Notes: generated by a model not told the origin, from the sequence alone. A stretch of 64,000 nucleotides of DNA from Panacagrimonas sp041603235 (GCA_041603235.1 JBFIES010000002.1:496001-560000), one strand, 5' to 3'. Positions 35,556 to 44,358 are shown, counted from the stretch's first letter. Program-made: numbers and translations.

Positions 35556-36844
35556 AAGTTCGTGCGCCATTAGCGGAGCGCATGCGGCCTCAGCGATTGG
35601 AGCAGGTTCTAGGGCAAGAGCATCTGCTCGATTCAGATGGCCCGCTACGCATGCTACTCGAAGGAGGCAGCATCCCCTCGATGGTGTTCTGGGGGCCGCC
35701 AGGTGTTGGCAAGACCACTCTGGCTCGTCTGATCGCCGACCATGTAGACGCGCAGTTCCTGACCTTGTCGGCAGTGCTGGCAGGGGTCAAGGACATTCGC
35801 GAGGCCGTTTCCAGGGCCCAGGCTGAAGCTCAAAGCATCACTGCGCGGCCGACGGTGTTGTTCATCGACGAGATTCATCGTTTCAACAAGAGCCAGCAGG
35901 ACGCGCTGCTGCCCTATGTTGAAGACGGCACGCTGGTGCTGGTTGGCGCCACCACCGAGAATCCAAGCTTCGAGCTCAATGGCGCATTGTTGTCGCGCTT
36001 GAGGGTGTTCGTGCTGCGCGCCATCAGTCCTGCTGCCCTTGAGGCTTTGCTGTTGCGAGCCCTGACGGATGAGGATGCCGGGCTTGGCCGCGCCGAAGAC
36101 ACTTTCCCGGCCCACTGGCTGGAGCGTATTGCCGAAGCGGCTGACGGTGACGCCCGCAAGGCACTGACCTTGCTCGATACCGCCGTGGAACTGGCTCGCG
36201 CAGATTCTGATCGCAGTGACGTTCTTCTCGACAAGCTGATCGGCAAAGGCATGCGTCGTTTCGACAAACAGGGGGAGAACTTCTACGACCAGATATCTGC
36301 ACTGCATAAGTCGGTACGCGGAAGCGATCCTGATGCGGCGGTTTACTGGTTCACTCGCATGATCGATGGTGGCTGCGATCCGCGTTACATCGCAAGACGC
36401 GTGACGCGCATGGCTTATGAAGATGTCGGGCTGGCCGAACCGGGCGCCATTCGTTTGTGTCTGGACGCTTGGGACGCCTACGAGCGACTCGGCAGCCCGG
36501 AAGGCGAGCTTGCACTTGCGCAGGCCGTGATCTATCTGGCGGGTGTGCCAAAGAGCAATGCGGCTTATGTTGCCTATCAGCGTGCTGGACAGGCTGTTGA
36601 GGCCCATGGGACATTGGATGTTCCCATGCACCTGCGCAATGCGCCCACCCGATTGATGAAAGACCTTGATTACGGTGTCGGTTACCGATACGACCACAAC
36701 GAGGCCGGTGCGCATGCCGGTGGCCAGCAGTATTTGCCAGAAGCACTTCAAGGCTCGGTGTTCTACGAGCCGACACGACGCGGCATAGAAGGTCGCATCG
36801 CAGAGCGTCTCGAGAAGTTGGCAGCGAAAGGAAAGACTGCGTGA
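35552..36844 (+). CDS. rarA: Replication-associated recombination protein RarA (MgsA)
   Basis: Clamp-loader-like AAA+ ATPase acting at stalled forks. The 430 residues begin at GTG 35552 (overlapping the lolA stop as GTGA), giving PLAERMRPQRLEQVLGQEHLL, then Walker A PPGVGKTT, Walker B LFIDEIHRFNKSQQD, sensor VGATTENPSFELN, and the C-terminal tetramer domain (FYDQISALHKSVRGSDPDAA). The frame open to 35387 only overlaps lolA. The length fits the family (430-450). Confidence 0.95.
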   Translation: MKVRAPLAERMRPQRLEQVLGQEHLLDSDGPLRMLLEGGSIPSMVFWGPPGVGKTTLARLIADHVDAQFLTLSAVLAGVKDIREAVSRAQAEAQSITARPTVLFIDEIHRFNKSQQDALLPYVEDGTLVLVGATTENPSFELNGALLSRLRVFVLRAISPAALEALLLRALTDEDAGLGRAEDTFPAHWLERIAEAADGDARKALTLLDTAVELARADSDRSDVLLDKLIGKGMRRFDKQGENFYDQISALHKSVRGSDPDAAVYWFTRMIDGGCDPRYIARRVTRMAYEDVGLAEPGAIRLCLDAWDAYERLGSPEGELALAQAVIYLAGVPKSNAAYVAYQRAGQAVEAHGTLDVPMHLRNAPTRLMKDLDYGVGYRYDHNEAGAHAGGQQYLPEALQGSVFYEPTRRGIEGRIAERLEKLAAKGKTA

Positions 36845-37230
36845 GCAGCGCGGTACTGGCCGCGGTCGCCTTCGGCGGCGCAGTGGGCTCATTGATGCGC
36901 TACGGCGCGGGCAGCCTGGTTCGCGGTTGGTTCCCGGCAGGCTCGGGATTTCCGTGGGGGACCTTGCTGGTCAATATCGTCGGCAGCGCGCTCATAGGCG
37001 TCCTGTTCGCCGTGTTCCTGCTCAAACCGGCACCGGAATGGTTGCGCCTTGGTCTCATCACCGGCCTGCTTGGCGGGTTCACGACGTTTTCTGCGTTCTC
37101 TCTGGACGCGCTGGAGATGTTTCGTGTTGGCAGCGCGATGCCGGCAATGATCTATATCCTTCTCAGCGTGCTGGGCGGTCTTCTGGCCTGTCTGCTGGGC
37201 GTCATGGCCACGCGAATGATGCTGGCCTGA
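36841..37230 (+). CDS. crcB: Fluoride exporter CrcB (Fluc)
   Basis: Dual-topology inner-membrane fluoride channel of 129 residues with four hydrophobic helices. Family motifs are GGAVGSLMRYG near the start, PWGTLLVNIVGSALIG (with the Asn-x-x-Gly of the pore) and GLLGGFTTFSAFS (the fluoride-gating phenylalanine box). Start GTG 36841 overlaps the rarA stop by four bases. It lies between rarA and serS as in Pseudomonas. No fluoride riboswitch is placed here, and the gap behind rarA is absent, so it is probably read through from rarA. Confidence 0.95.
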   Translation: MSSAVLAAVAFGGAVGSLMRYGAGSLVRGWFPAGSGFPWGTLLVNIVGSALIGVLFAVFLLKPAPEWLRLGLITGLLGGFTTFSAFSLDALEMFRVGSAMPAMIYILLSVLGGLLACLLGVMATRMMLA

Positions 37231-37353
37231 GCTGCGCGCTCCCTTGCTGACCCAAATGTCAGCGCAAATGCGTCCTGATTCTGATGTCTTCCATGACAGG
37301 CGAGGGCGACAACCGCGATAATTCGCAGCTTGCCTTCCACACAGGATGATTCA

Positions 37354-38625
37354 ATGCTTGATCCCAAGCGCTTGCGCGCCGAACCAGAAGTTGTTGCACG
37401 GATACTTGCCCGGCGCGGTTACCAGTTGGATCAAGATCGATTTTCCCGTCTGGAAAGCCGGCGCAAGGCATTGCAGACCGAAACCGAGTCCCTACAGGCC
37501 GAGCGCAATTCCGGTTCCAAGAAAATCGGTCAGGCTAAGGCCAAAGGTGAAGATGTCGCCCCTGTTCTGGCTGAGATGGATCGGCTCAAGGCAAAACTGG
37601 CTTCAAATGAAGCGGCGCTCGCAGAGCTGCAGAGTGAATTCGACGCTTTCGCGATGGATATGCCCAATCTGCCGTTCGATGATGTTCCGGACGGCCTAGA
37701 TGAGACGGCCAACGTCGAGCTGCGCCGCTGGGGAGCACCACGTACTGAAGCCGGTCTGCGAGATCATGTTGATATCGGCGAGGGGCTGGGACAGATGGAT
37801 TTCGCTGCAGCTGCCAAGCTCACCGGAGCCAGGTTCACCGTGCTCAAGGGCGGTCTGGCCAGAATGCATCGTGCACTGACGCAGTTCATGCTTGATGTTC
37901 ATACTCAGGAACACGGGTATGAGGAGCTATACCTGCCTTACATGGTTAACAGTGACTCCCTGCGCGGAACCGGTCAGTTGCCCAAGTTTGGTGAGGACCT
38001 GTTTTCCATCGGTGGAGAGCAGGACTGGTACTTAATTCCGACAGCTGAAGTCCCGATGACCAATCTGCTGCGCGATGAGATCATTGAAGCAGCGGACTTG
38101 CCGCGCAAATGGGTTTGTCACACGCCGTGCTTTCGGGCCGAAGCGGGTTCAGCCGGGCGGGACACCCGCGGCATGATTCGTCAGCATCAGTTTGAAAAGG
38201 TGGAACTGGTGCAGGCGGTGGCACCTGAGGAATCAGCTCAGGCTCTGGAACAGCTCACCGCACATGCGGAGGCGATCCTGCGCAAGCTGGAGCTGCCCTA
38301 CCGAACCATGGCCCTATGTGCTGGCGATATGGGGTTTTCAGCAGCCAGGACCTACGACATCGAAGTGTGGCTGCCTTCGGAAGGGCGATACAGGGAAATC
38401 AGTTCGTGCTCCAACTTCGGTGACTTCCAGGCGCGTCGGATGCTGGCGCGTTACAGAAAGCCGGGCACAAAAAAGCCCGAACTCATTCATACGCTGAACG
38501 GTTCGGGCCTCGCGGTGGGTCGCACCCTGGTAGCCATTATCGAGAACTACCAGCAAGCGGATGGGTCTGTTGCAGTTCCTGCGGCCCTTCACCGCTATAT
38601 CGGAGACGCTACCCTCAAAGTTTGA
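37354..38625 (+). CDS. serS: Seryl-tRNA synthetase
   Basis: Charges tRNA-Ser with serine. The 423 residues begin MLDPKRLRAEPEVVARILAR and have the N-terminal antiparallel coiled coil (about 30-105) for tRNA binding, motif 2 (FRAEAGSAGRDTRGMIRQHQ) and motif 3 (LNGSGLAVGRTLVAIIENYQ). AGGA precedes the chosen ATG 37354; the open frame to 37330 is not needed. It closes the ftsK...serS block, and its stop codon lies inside a hairpin. Confidence 0.97.
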   Translation: MLDPKRLRAEPEVVARILARRGYQLDQDRFSRLESRRKALQTETESLQAERNSGSKKIGQAKAKGEDVAPVLAEMDRLKAKLASNEAALAELQSEFDAFAMDMPNLPFDDVPDGLDETANVELRRWGAPRTEAGLRDHVDIGEGLGQMDFAAAAKLTGARFTVLKGGLARMHRALTQFMLDVHTQEHGYEELYLPYMVNSDSLRGTGQLPKFGEDLFSIGGEQDWYLIPTAEVPMTNLLRDEIIEAADLPRKWVCHTPCFRAEAGSAGRDTRGMIRQHQFEKVELVQAVAPEESAQALEQLTAHAEAILRKLELPYRTMALCAGDMGFSAARTYDIEVWLPSEGRYREISSCSNFGDFQARRMLARYRKPGTKKPELIHTLNGSGLAVGRTLVAIIENYQQADGSVAVPAALHRYIGDATLKV

Positions 38626-38632
38626 GGGTAGC
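38608..38632 (+). terminator. Hairpin at the end of serS
   Basis: An 11-bp perfect stem (38608-38618 with 38622-38632) and a 3-nt loop enclose the serS TGA at 38623-38625. A T5 run appears only about 20 nt later (38652), so termination may be weak. On the other side it borders the 3' end of the minus-strand glycine-repeat gene. Confidence 0.6.
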
Positions 38633-38655
38633 GGTAACCCCGATCTAAAGCCTTT

Positions 38656-38907
38656 TTACTCGTCGTCGCCCTCGGAAGACGAATCGCCAAACGCGGCATC
38701 AATCGCGTTGGTCAGGCCGCCCGGCTTCTGGCTGTCGGCTCCGCCGGCCTGCGCCGCTGCGAAGTCGATGCCCAAACCGCCGGAAATGCCGGAAACGCCG
38801 GAAATGCCGCCGCCGGAAATGCCGCCGCCGCTGATGCCCTGAGCAAAGCTGGAAGCACTGAACACCAGTGCAAACGTGGCCAAAGCCTTGAAAATACGTG
38901 AAGTCAT
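38656..38907 (-). CDS. Small secreted protein with Gly-Ile-Ser-Gly repeat
   Basis: I know of no family for this 83-residue protein. ATG 38907 has GGAG 8 nt upstream. It has a clear signal peptide (MTSRIFKALATFALVFSASSFA, cut before QG), then a repeat of GISGG units (about residues 24-44), then AAAQAGGADSQKPGGLTNA and an acidic Ser/Glu/Asp tail (DSSSEGDDE). The mature form is about 60 residues, lacks Cys, and should be secreted or cell-surface. It follows a small outer-membrane barrel gene by 63 bp on the same strand. Structural, adhesive or antimicrobial roles are all guesses. Confidence 0.75.
   Translation of the reverse strand: MTSRIFKALATFALVFSASSFAQGISGGGISGGGISGVSGISGGLGIDFAAAQAGGADSQKPGGLTNAIDAAFGDSSSEGDDE
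38776..38838 (-). repeat. In-gene tandem repeat coding Gly-Ile-Ser units
   Basis: A 63-bp stretch inside the small secreted protein gene is made of near-identical short units built from GGC/ATT(C)/TCC/GGC codons, coding about four GIS-G(G/V) copies. The unit number could change by slippage. It is coding, with no spacer. Confidence 0.7.
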
Positions 38908-38970
38908 GTTGAATCTCCGATCGTGACGATCAAATTTGAAATGTGACAAACAGCTGCTGAATCAAGTGTT

Positions 38971-39798
38971 TCAGAAGCTGAAGGTGTAGCCCAATGTGCC
39001 GCCGAACTGCACGTCTGAATCAAAGCGCTCGCCAACATTGATGGCGCCAAGAGTCACGGTCAAAGGAATGCCGGTAATGGGAGCAGCCGACAGACCGACA
39101 TTGGTGAATCGACCGCCGTGGTCCACGATCAGTGAGTACTGACGTGTGAAGTAAAAGGCCAGCGATCCAAAGACGTTCACGCCGTCGTCGTCAAAGTCGT
39201 TGGTGAACGCGCCATCGCCAACACCGACGGTGGTAACCAATGCGTGGCGACGGGTTCCGGTGTCAATGGAGAACACCTTGGAAACGTTTGCGTAGACGCT
39301 TGATTCGTTCTGGTCTTCAGCATTGCCCCAGCGCGAAGTACCGATGACGCCAACGGCCGCGGCTGCGCCACCAGGAAGATTGGTGTGCAGTTTGAATGAC
39401 AGGCCGCCGGACTCGCCGAAATCGTCGTCATCGCCAGCGCCGGAGTACTTGTTGTTCTCGCCGGTCAGTGAAGTTGTGATCACCGCAGTTTCGAAGCCAA
39501 CGTACTTGTCAGCGTCACCGAGTCCGAAGATCAGCGCGGCGCTGCCATCGACTTCGCCGTCGAGTTCAGGGAACTGCTGCCCATTGAACGAATCCGGCAG
39601 AGTCTGGCCATAGACGCCGATGCCGACCGAACCCCAGCTTGCGCCGAAAGCGATCGGGGATCCGAATGAGGCACCCGCGTAAGAGTTGGGTGCGGCTGAC
39701 GGAACCGCAATGTTTCCGCCGCTTTGAGCGTGGGCTGTGGCAGCTGCCACTGCGAACGCGTTCAGTACGAGAGTTGCCGCAACGACCTGGAGCTTCAT
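38971..39798 (-). CDS. Small outer-membrane beta-barrel protein, family unknown
   Basis: A 275-residue exported protein: signal peptide (MKLQVVAATLVLNAFAVAAATAHA), then alternating short beta stretches separated by acidic and Gly-rich loops (SGAGDDDDFGES, NDFDDDG), ending in the aromatic beta-signal TLGYTFSF with C-terminal Phe, as for BamA substrates. It is too small for a trimeric porin (about 8-12 strands). AGGGA precedes ATG 39798. It is the first gene before the secreted Gly-repeat peptide and has its own sigma-70 promoter. A channel or receptor for the partner, or a stress barrel, is possible. Confidence 0.75.
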   Translation of the reverse strand: MKLQVVAATLVLNAFAVAAATAHAQSGGNIAVPSAAPNSYAGASFGSPIAFGASWGSVGIGVYGQTLPDSFNGQQFPELDGEVDGSAALIFGLGDADKYVGFETAVITTSLTGENNKYSGAGDDDDFGESGGLSFKLHTNLPGGAAAAVGVIGTSRWGNAEDQNESSVYANVSKVFSIDTGTRRHALVTTVGVGDGAFTNDFDDDGVNVFGSLAFYFTRQYSLIVDHGGRFTNVGLSAAPITGIPLTVTLGAINVGERFDSDVQFGGTLGYTFSF

Positions 39799-39869
39799 GT
39801 CTTTTATTCCCTGAAATACCTGAGTGTTTTTGGGTTATCGGCACATTATGTTGTGCCGCATCCCCGGCA

Positions 39870-39898
39870 ATTTAATCGCAAGCGTAGGTATATGACAA
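39870..39898 (-). promoter_or_regulatory. Sigma-70 promoter of the barrel/Gly-repeat pair
   Basis: Reading minus, TTGTCA (39898-39893) and TTAAAT (39875-39870) are separated by 17 bp. The start would be near 39863, giving a leader of about 65 nt before ATG 39798. Confidence 0.7.
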
Positions 39899-39970
39899 GC
39901 CTTGGATTCTGACGCTTGCTTCTTAATGCGAGTGAATCGCAATTCGGGGGTGGAGCTATTCAGGTCTGGC

Positions 39971-40492
39971 TCAGTTTGAGGTCGAATCCAGTCTGATCTG
40001 GCGAACCGTACTTGCCTGAGCCCGGTCGTAATTTGCGCCTGCCTGATAGGGAATCGAAAAGTCCTTTACAGCCCTGATGAGGACTTCTGCAGACTGATCA
40101 TGGCGCAGTTCAAAAGAGCTGATGCCTGAACGCAGCATGCCAGCTACCTGGTCGCGGACAACGGCTTCCCCCGTGGCTCGAATGTCGCCACCATAATTCC
40201 GCGCATCTCGAAGCAGCCTCGCCTGGGAGTAAGCCCGACCATCTGCAAAAGATGGAAAGTCCAGCAAAAGCAGCGGTCTGGACAGGACATCGTCAGTCAA
40301 TGCCATGACGTCCTCAGTATTCGCCAATTTGACAGCCACAAGCCCCGGCCGCGATTGAAGCGACTCCACTTCCTTTTGCCAGCGCGCCAGTGAGATGCAG
40401 ATGTCGCCGCCATCCGGCAAAGGTGCGTCGTCAGCAACGAAAGTCAGCTCTGCTTCCAAAGTGCTTCCGGAGGCGTCAATTGTCATTTTCAT
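39971..40492 (-). CDS. DUF934 family protein (sulfite reductase partner)
   Basis: A 173-residue protein of the DUF934 family. Features are LQSRPGLVAVKLANTEDV, LSRPLLLLDFPSFADGRAYSQARLLR and GDIRATGEAVVRDQVAGMLRSG. The family sits next to ferredoxin-type sulfite reductases in Pseudomonas and related bacteria and is thought to help them, but its biochemistry is not known. Its ATG overlaps the cysI stop by four bases (ATGA), so translation is probably coupled. Confidence 0.88.
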   Translation of the reverse strand: MKMTIDASGSTLEAELTFVADDAPLPDGGDICISLARWQKEVESLQSRPGLVAVKLANTEDVMALTDDVLSRPLLLLDFPSFADGRAYSQARLLRDARNYGGDIRATGEAVVRDQVAGMLRSGISSFELRHDQSAEVLIRAVKDFSIPYQAGANYDRAQASTVRQIRLDSTSN

Positions 40493-42156
40493 GCGCGCAC
40501 CTTTTCCGGATACAGCGCCGCTTTGAAAGGGGGCATCTGGATTCTTCTGTAAGTTTCCAAGAATGTTTCATCTTCGCTGTGCCGATGCTCCAGATAGACC
40601 TCGATAATCTTCTGCACCGCTTCAGCAATCTTGTCGCGCGCAAATGACGGACCTGTGCGGTCGCCAAGACTGGCATCGTTCTCTGCAGAGCCGCCGAGCG
40701 TCACTTGGTACCACTCTTCGCCCTTTTTATCGACTCCAAGGATGCCGATATGGCCGACGGTGTGGTGCCCGCAGCCATTCATGCATCCCGACATTTTCAG
40801 TTTGATTGGGCCGACATCATGCTGATCGTCGAGGTTTTCGAATCGGTCAAATATGTCCTGTGCAACGCCGATAGACCCGGCGTTGGCCAGAGAGCAGAAA
40901 TCCAAGCCAGGGCAGCAGATCATATCGGTCAGCAGGCCGATATTGGGCGTGGCCAGGTTCTGACGGTCCAGTGACTGCCACACATCGAATAGCTTGCTGA
41001 TCTCGACGTCGGCCAGGACCAGATTCTGATCGTGGGTTACGCGAAGTTCGCCCTGCGAATACTCGTCGGCCATATCTGCAACTGCTTCCATCTGCGCAGA
41101 AGTTGCATCCCCAGGTGCTACTCCGTTTGCCTTGAGTGAGGCGAAAACGATGGCATAGCCGCTGCGTCGGTGCGCTTGCACATTGCAGCGGACCCAGGAC
41201 GCGAAGGCAGGGTTGTCCAGCAGTCGCTTCTCGTGTTCCGAGCAGACCGCAGGGAGGTCCTTGTAACTGGGCAGAGTAAATCGTTTGCGGATGTCGTCCA
41301 GTTCGCCGGATTTCAGCGTCAGGTCGCCTCCGCGAATCCGGGCCCATTCCTTTTCGACCAGTTCGCGGAACTTGTCCGGGCCACTTTCCTTCACCAGGAT
41401 CTTGATGCGGGCACGATGGATGTTGTCACGCCGGCCCAACAGGTTGTAGACCCGGAGGACTGCCTCCAGATAGGACAGCAAGTCCCGCTCGGGTACGAAG
41501 TCAGCCATCTTGACGCCAATGATGGGCATCCTGCCCAAGCCGCCGCCGACGTAGATTCGATAGCCCAGTTCGCCGGCATCGTTGCGCACAATCTGGACGC
41601 CGATGTCGTGGACGCGAATTGCTGCCCGATCCGAGTCAGAGCCTGAAAACGCGATCTTGAATTTGCGCGGCAGCCAGTTGAACTCGGGGTGGAAAGAGGA
41701 CCACTGCCGGGTCAGTTCGCAGTAGGGGCGGGGGTCGATCAGTTCGTCCCGGGCGACACCTGCCAGATGATCAGAAGTGACATTGCGAATGCAGTTTCCG
41801 GACGTCTGGATCGCGTGCATCTGTACCGAAGCGAGGTCCGCGAGAATGTCCGGAACACGCTCAAGTGCGGGCCAGTTGTACTGGATGTTCTGCCGGGTGG
41901 TGAAGTGGCCGTAATCCTTGTCGTACTTGCGGGCGATGTGCGCGAGCATGCGTAGCTGCTTGCTGGCCAGCAGACCGTAAGGAATGGCGACGCGAAGCAT
42001 CGGCGCGAATCGCTGAATGTAGAGTCCGTTGCGCAGCCTCAGCGCTCGAAATTCTTCTTCCGGAATGTCGCCGGCCAGATATCGCTGGGTTTGGTCTCGA
42101 TACTGGGCGACGCGTTCGTCGACCAGTGTCTGGTCATATTGATCGTATTGGTACAT
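40489..42156 (-). CDS. cysI: Ferredoxin-type nitrite/sulfite reductase (CysI-like)
   Basis: Single-subunit siroheme/4Fe-4S reductase, probably reducing sulfite to sulfide for cysteine synthesis. The 555 residues contain the four cluster Cys as CCPGLDFC (about 413-420) and CMNGC (about 452-456), and two repeats of the ferredoxin-like/NiR halves (LRVAIPYGLLASKQLRML; LRVTHDQNLVLADVE). The lack of a cysJ flavoprotein suggests ferredoxin or another donor. The partner DUF934 follows, and cysB lies upstream. A role in nitrite reduction is less likely given that context. Confidence 0.9.
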   Translation of the reverse strand: MYQYDQYDQTLVDERVAQYRDQTQRYLAGDIPEEEFRALRLRNGLYIQRFAPMLRVAIPYGLLASKQLRMLAHIARKYDKDYGHFTTRQNIQYNWPALERVPDILADLASVQMHAIQTSGNCIRNVTSDHLAGVARDELIDPRPYCELTRQWSSFHPEFNWLPRKFKIAFSGSDSDRAAIRVHDIGVQIVRNDAGELGYRIYVGGGLGRMPIIGVKMADFVPERDLLSYLEAVLRVYNLLGRRDNIHRARIKILVKESGPDKFRELVEKEWARIRGGDLTLKSGELDDIRKRFTLPSYKDLPAVCSEHEKRLLDNPAFASWVRCNVQAHRRSGYAIVFASLKANGVAPGDATSAQMEAVADMADEYSQGELRVTHDQNLVLADVEISKLFDVWQSLDRQNLATPNIGLLTDMICCPGLDFCSLANAGSIGVAQDIFDRFENLDDQHDVGPIKLKMSGCMNGCGHHTVGHIGILGVDKKGEEWYQVTLGGSAENDASLGDRTGPSFARDKIAEAVQKIIEVYLEHRHSEDETFLETYRRIQMPPFKAALYPEKVRA

Positions 42157-42271
42157 CTCGGAATTTCTATGGCATGCAGGTGCGCAAAGGCACCAAGGAC
42201 GCGCAGGCTATCAGCGCGTCGGTCAGCAAAGTAGATATTGACAGCTATATTCAAAGATCAAAATGGCATGA

Positions 42272-43252
42272 TCATCCGTCGGGAAGGATCTCGACCAGCT
42301 GCCCGGTGCGCTGACTTCGTTGTCCAGGGTCGGCGATGGATGCCATCTCATCGATAATTTCGCGTTTGAGGTGAGGGGCGAATGTGCTGATGAACTCATA
42401 CATATAGCCGCGCAGGAAAATGCTGCGCCTGAACCCGATATGGGTGGTGCTGCGCTCAAACAGGTGATCGGCGCGCAAGGCAACCAGATCAGAGTCCTGC
42501 GCCGGGTCGTAGGCCAGGCCGGCCACAATTCCGGCGCCAAGTCCGAGGCGCACATAGGTCTTGATGACATCGGCATCGACCGCCGTGAGCACCACGTCTG
42601 GTCGCAAACCGTGAGCAGCAAAGGCCTGGTCCAGCTTGGAGCGGCCGGTGAACCCAAAGGTGTAGGTAATGATGGGGTGTTCCGCCAGCTCTTTGAGACT
42701 CATGCGCGGGCTGCGCGCGAGGGGGTGGTCCGGGCGGACCAGAACGACGCGGTTCCAGTGATAGCAGGGCAACATGACCAGGTCGTCAAATAGTTCCAGC
42801 GCCTCGGTTGCGATCGCGAAATCAACCTGACCATCTGAGGCCATCTTGGCGATCTGAGGGGGCGAGCCTTGATGGAGGTGCAGGGTGACGCGCGGAAAGC
42901 GGGCGCGAAATCGCTGGATGATCGGAGGCAGCGCGTACCGGGCTTGCGTGTGCGTGGTGGCGATCGACAGATCACCCGAGTCCGATTGCCGAAACTCCTC
43001 GGCAATATTCTTGATGTTGTCGACTTCCAGCAAGAGCCGGCTGGTGTACTCGAGAATCCGCTCCCCGGCCGGCGTGATCTCGGCGAGGTGTTTGCCATTG
43101 CGCACAAAGATGCTCACGCCCAGTTCTTCTTCAAGCATGCGGATCTGCTTGCTGACCCCGGGTTGGGATGTGAACAGGGCTTCAGCGGCGGCAGTGACGT
43201 TGAGGCCGCGGCGGGCGACCTCCTGTATGTAGTGAAGCTGGCGGATTTTCAT
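42272..43252 (-). CDS. cysB: LysR-type regulator CysB
   Basis: Activates sulfur assimilation genes when sulfur is limiting, with N-acetylserine as inducer. The 326 residues have a winged-helix domain with MKIRQLHYIQEV and AEALFTSQPGVSKQIRMLEEELG, nearly the CysB N-terminus, and a LysR effector domain containing ATTHTQARYALPP, the Thr-rich ligand loop of CysB/Cbl. It lies directly upstream of cysI on the same strand and divergent from the TauE-type exporter. The intergenic regions have repeats that could be CysB sites. Confidence 0.94.
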   Translation of the reverse strand: MKIRQLHYIQEVARRGLNVTAAAEALFTSQPGVSKQIRMLEEELGVSIFVRNGKHLAEITPAGERILEYTSRLLLEVDNIKNIAEEFRQSDSGDLSIATTHTQARYALPPIIQRFRARFPRVTLHLHQGSPPQIAKMASDGQVDFAIATEALELFDDLVMLPCYHWNRVVLVRPDHPLARSPRMSLKELAEHPIITYTFGFTGRSKLDQAFAAHGLRPDVVLTAVDADVIKTYVRLGLGAGIVAGLAYDPAQDSDLVALRADHLFERSTTHIGFRRSIFLRGYMYEFISTFAPHLKREIIDEMASIADPGQRSQRTGQLVEILPDG

Positions 43253-43278
43253 GGTCGGCTCCGGACTCTAGCCGTGAT

Positions 43279-43357
43279 CTTATTCCGAAAGGGTAAAATT
43301 TTCTCGGCACTTATAACTAAACCATGACAAAAATATTCCGAGCGAAACTGGAATAAG
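43279..43357. promoter_or_regulatory. Repeated TATTCC motifs between cysB and tauE
   Basis: The cysB-tauE gap has TATTCCGA twice in direct orientation (43281-43288 and 43334-43341) and an inverted repeat formed by CTTATTCC (43279-43286) and GGAATAAG (43350-43357). The surrounding DNA is AT-rich compared with the window. CysB binds paired AT-rich half-sites near its own gene and targets, so these may be its operators; this is inferred. Confidence 0.5.
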
Positions 43358-43438
43358 GCTATGCCCTAAAAGTGCTTCTGAAACGGTGTGCCAGTTGATA
43401 ACGTCGCGCCGACTTAGATCAGTATCGAATAAAAATTA

Positions 43439-44236
43439 ATGGATTGGCTGGGCTTTGCAGTAGCCGGATGTGTCGTCGGGACTGCCGTGGGCGCCACAGG
43501 GGTGGGCGGCGGCTCCCTGATGACGCCCATCCTTATTTTGTTTCACGGGGTGTCACCCGCTGTGGCGGTTGGAACTGATCTGCTCTACGCCGCCATCAGC
43601 AAGAGTTTTGCGGTGACGCTGCACGGCCGTCACGGGTCGGTGGACTGGCGTCTGGTGGGGCGCATGTCGCTGGGCAGTGTCCCGGCGAGCCTCGCGGCGC
43701 TGATGCTGCTTCGCAGTCTGGAGTCGACGGCAGCGCTGGAGCAGATCATCAAACTCACCTTGGCAGTCGCCATTATCGTGACGGCAACCTTCACCCTGCT
43801 TCAGGACCGCTTACTTAAATTGATGCCGCGTGCGCCTCAAGGCGAGGATGGTTTTATCCGCCGACATCAGTTCGGTCTGAGCGTGGCCTGTGGTGTGCTG
43901 ATTGGAGCGCTGGTCACCATTTCATCGGTTGGGGCGGGGGTGATCGGCATGATGCTGTTGCTGGTGCTGTACCCGCAGGTGTCCCCGATCAGGTTGGTTG
44001 GCAGCGATCTGGCTCATGCGGTGCTGATCACTGCCATTGCCGGTATTGGCCATGCGAGCCTCGGAACTGTTGACTATGCAATGCTCGGTTACCTCCTGAT
44101 GGGTGCCCTTCCAGGCATCTGGTTGGGGACCCGAATTGCATTCAGGCTCAACGATAAATCCATGAAACGCGCGATTTCCGCGTTACTGGTCCTAATTGGC
44201 TGTTCCATGGCGGCAAAAGCCGTTGCCGGACTCTGA
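43439..44236 (+). CDS. TauE/SafE family sulfite/anion exporter
   Basis: A 265-residue inner-membrane protein with about eight hydrophobic helices in two repeats. The N-terminal half has GATGVGGGSLMTPILI and the second half AGVIGMMLLLVLYP, the duplicated family signature. TauE/SafE members export sulfite, sulfoacetate or sulfolactate. It is divergent from cysB, which supports a sulfite-linked job. The ATG at 43439 has no Shine-Dalgarno sequence, and the leader is AT-rich. Confidence 0.88.
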   Translation: MDWLGFAVAGCVVGTAVGATGVGGGSLMTPILILFHGVSPAVAVGTDLLYAAISKSFAVTLHGRHGSVDWRLVGRMSLGSVPASLAALMLLRSLESTAALEQIIKLTLAVAIIVTATFTLLQDRLLKLMPRAPQGEDGFIRRHQFGLSVACGVLIGALVTISSVGAGVIGMMLLLVLYPQVSPIRLVGSDLAHAVLITAIAGIGHASLGTVDYAMLGYLLMGALPGIWLGTRIAFRLNDKSMKRAISALLVLIGCSMAAKAVAGL

Positions 44237-44257
44237 CAAAAGCCCGTCCTGAAAGGG

Positions 44258-44276
44258 CTGTAACAAAGCTGTCATC
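44258..44276 (+). promoter_or_regulatory. Pho box before pstS
   Basis: A 19-bp match to the PhoB box, two direct CTGT(A/C)A(A/C/T)-like heptamers (CTGTAAC and CTGTCAT) spaced by 4 bp. A -10-like TCATAC lies about 7-10 bp downstream, where PhoB-dependent promoters place it. The pstS ATG is 82 bp further. Confidence 0.85.
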
Positions 44277-44358
44277 AATTCTTCATACGTTCGTCGTGTG
44301 CTCTGACGAGGATGCGCACCGCATCGAATCCATTTCCGTATGAAGAGGCTTTATCGCA

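Noticed and set aside
35654..36892. 412-residue open frame on minus opposite rarA
   Set aside because: It lies fully antisense to a well-conserved gene and its translation is His/Arg/Cys-rich without any family motif.
38776..38838. Possible CRISPR-like or intergenic repeat
   Set aside because: The repeat units are contiguous, have no spacers and are in frame within a coding gene.
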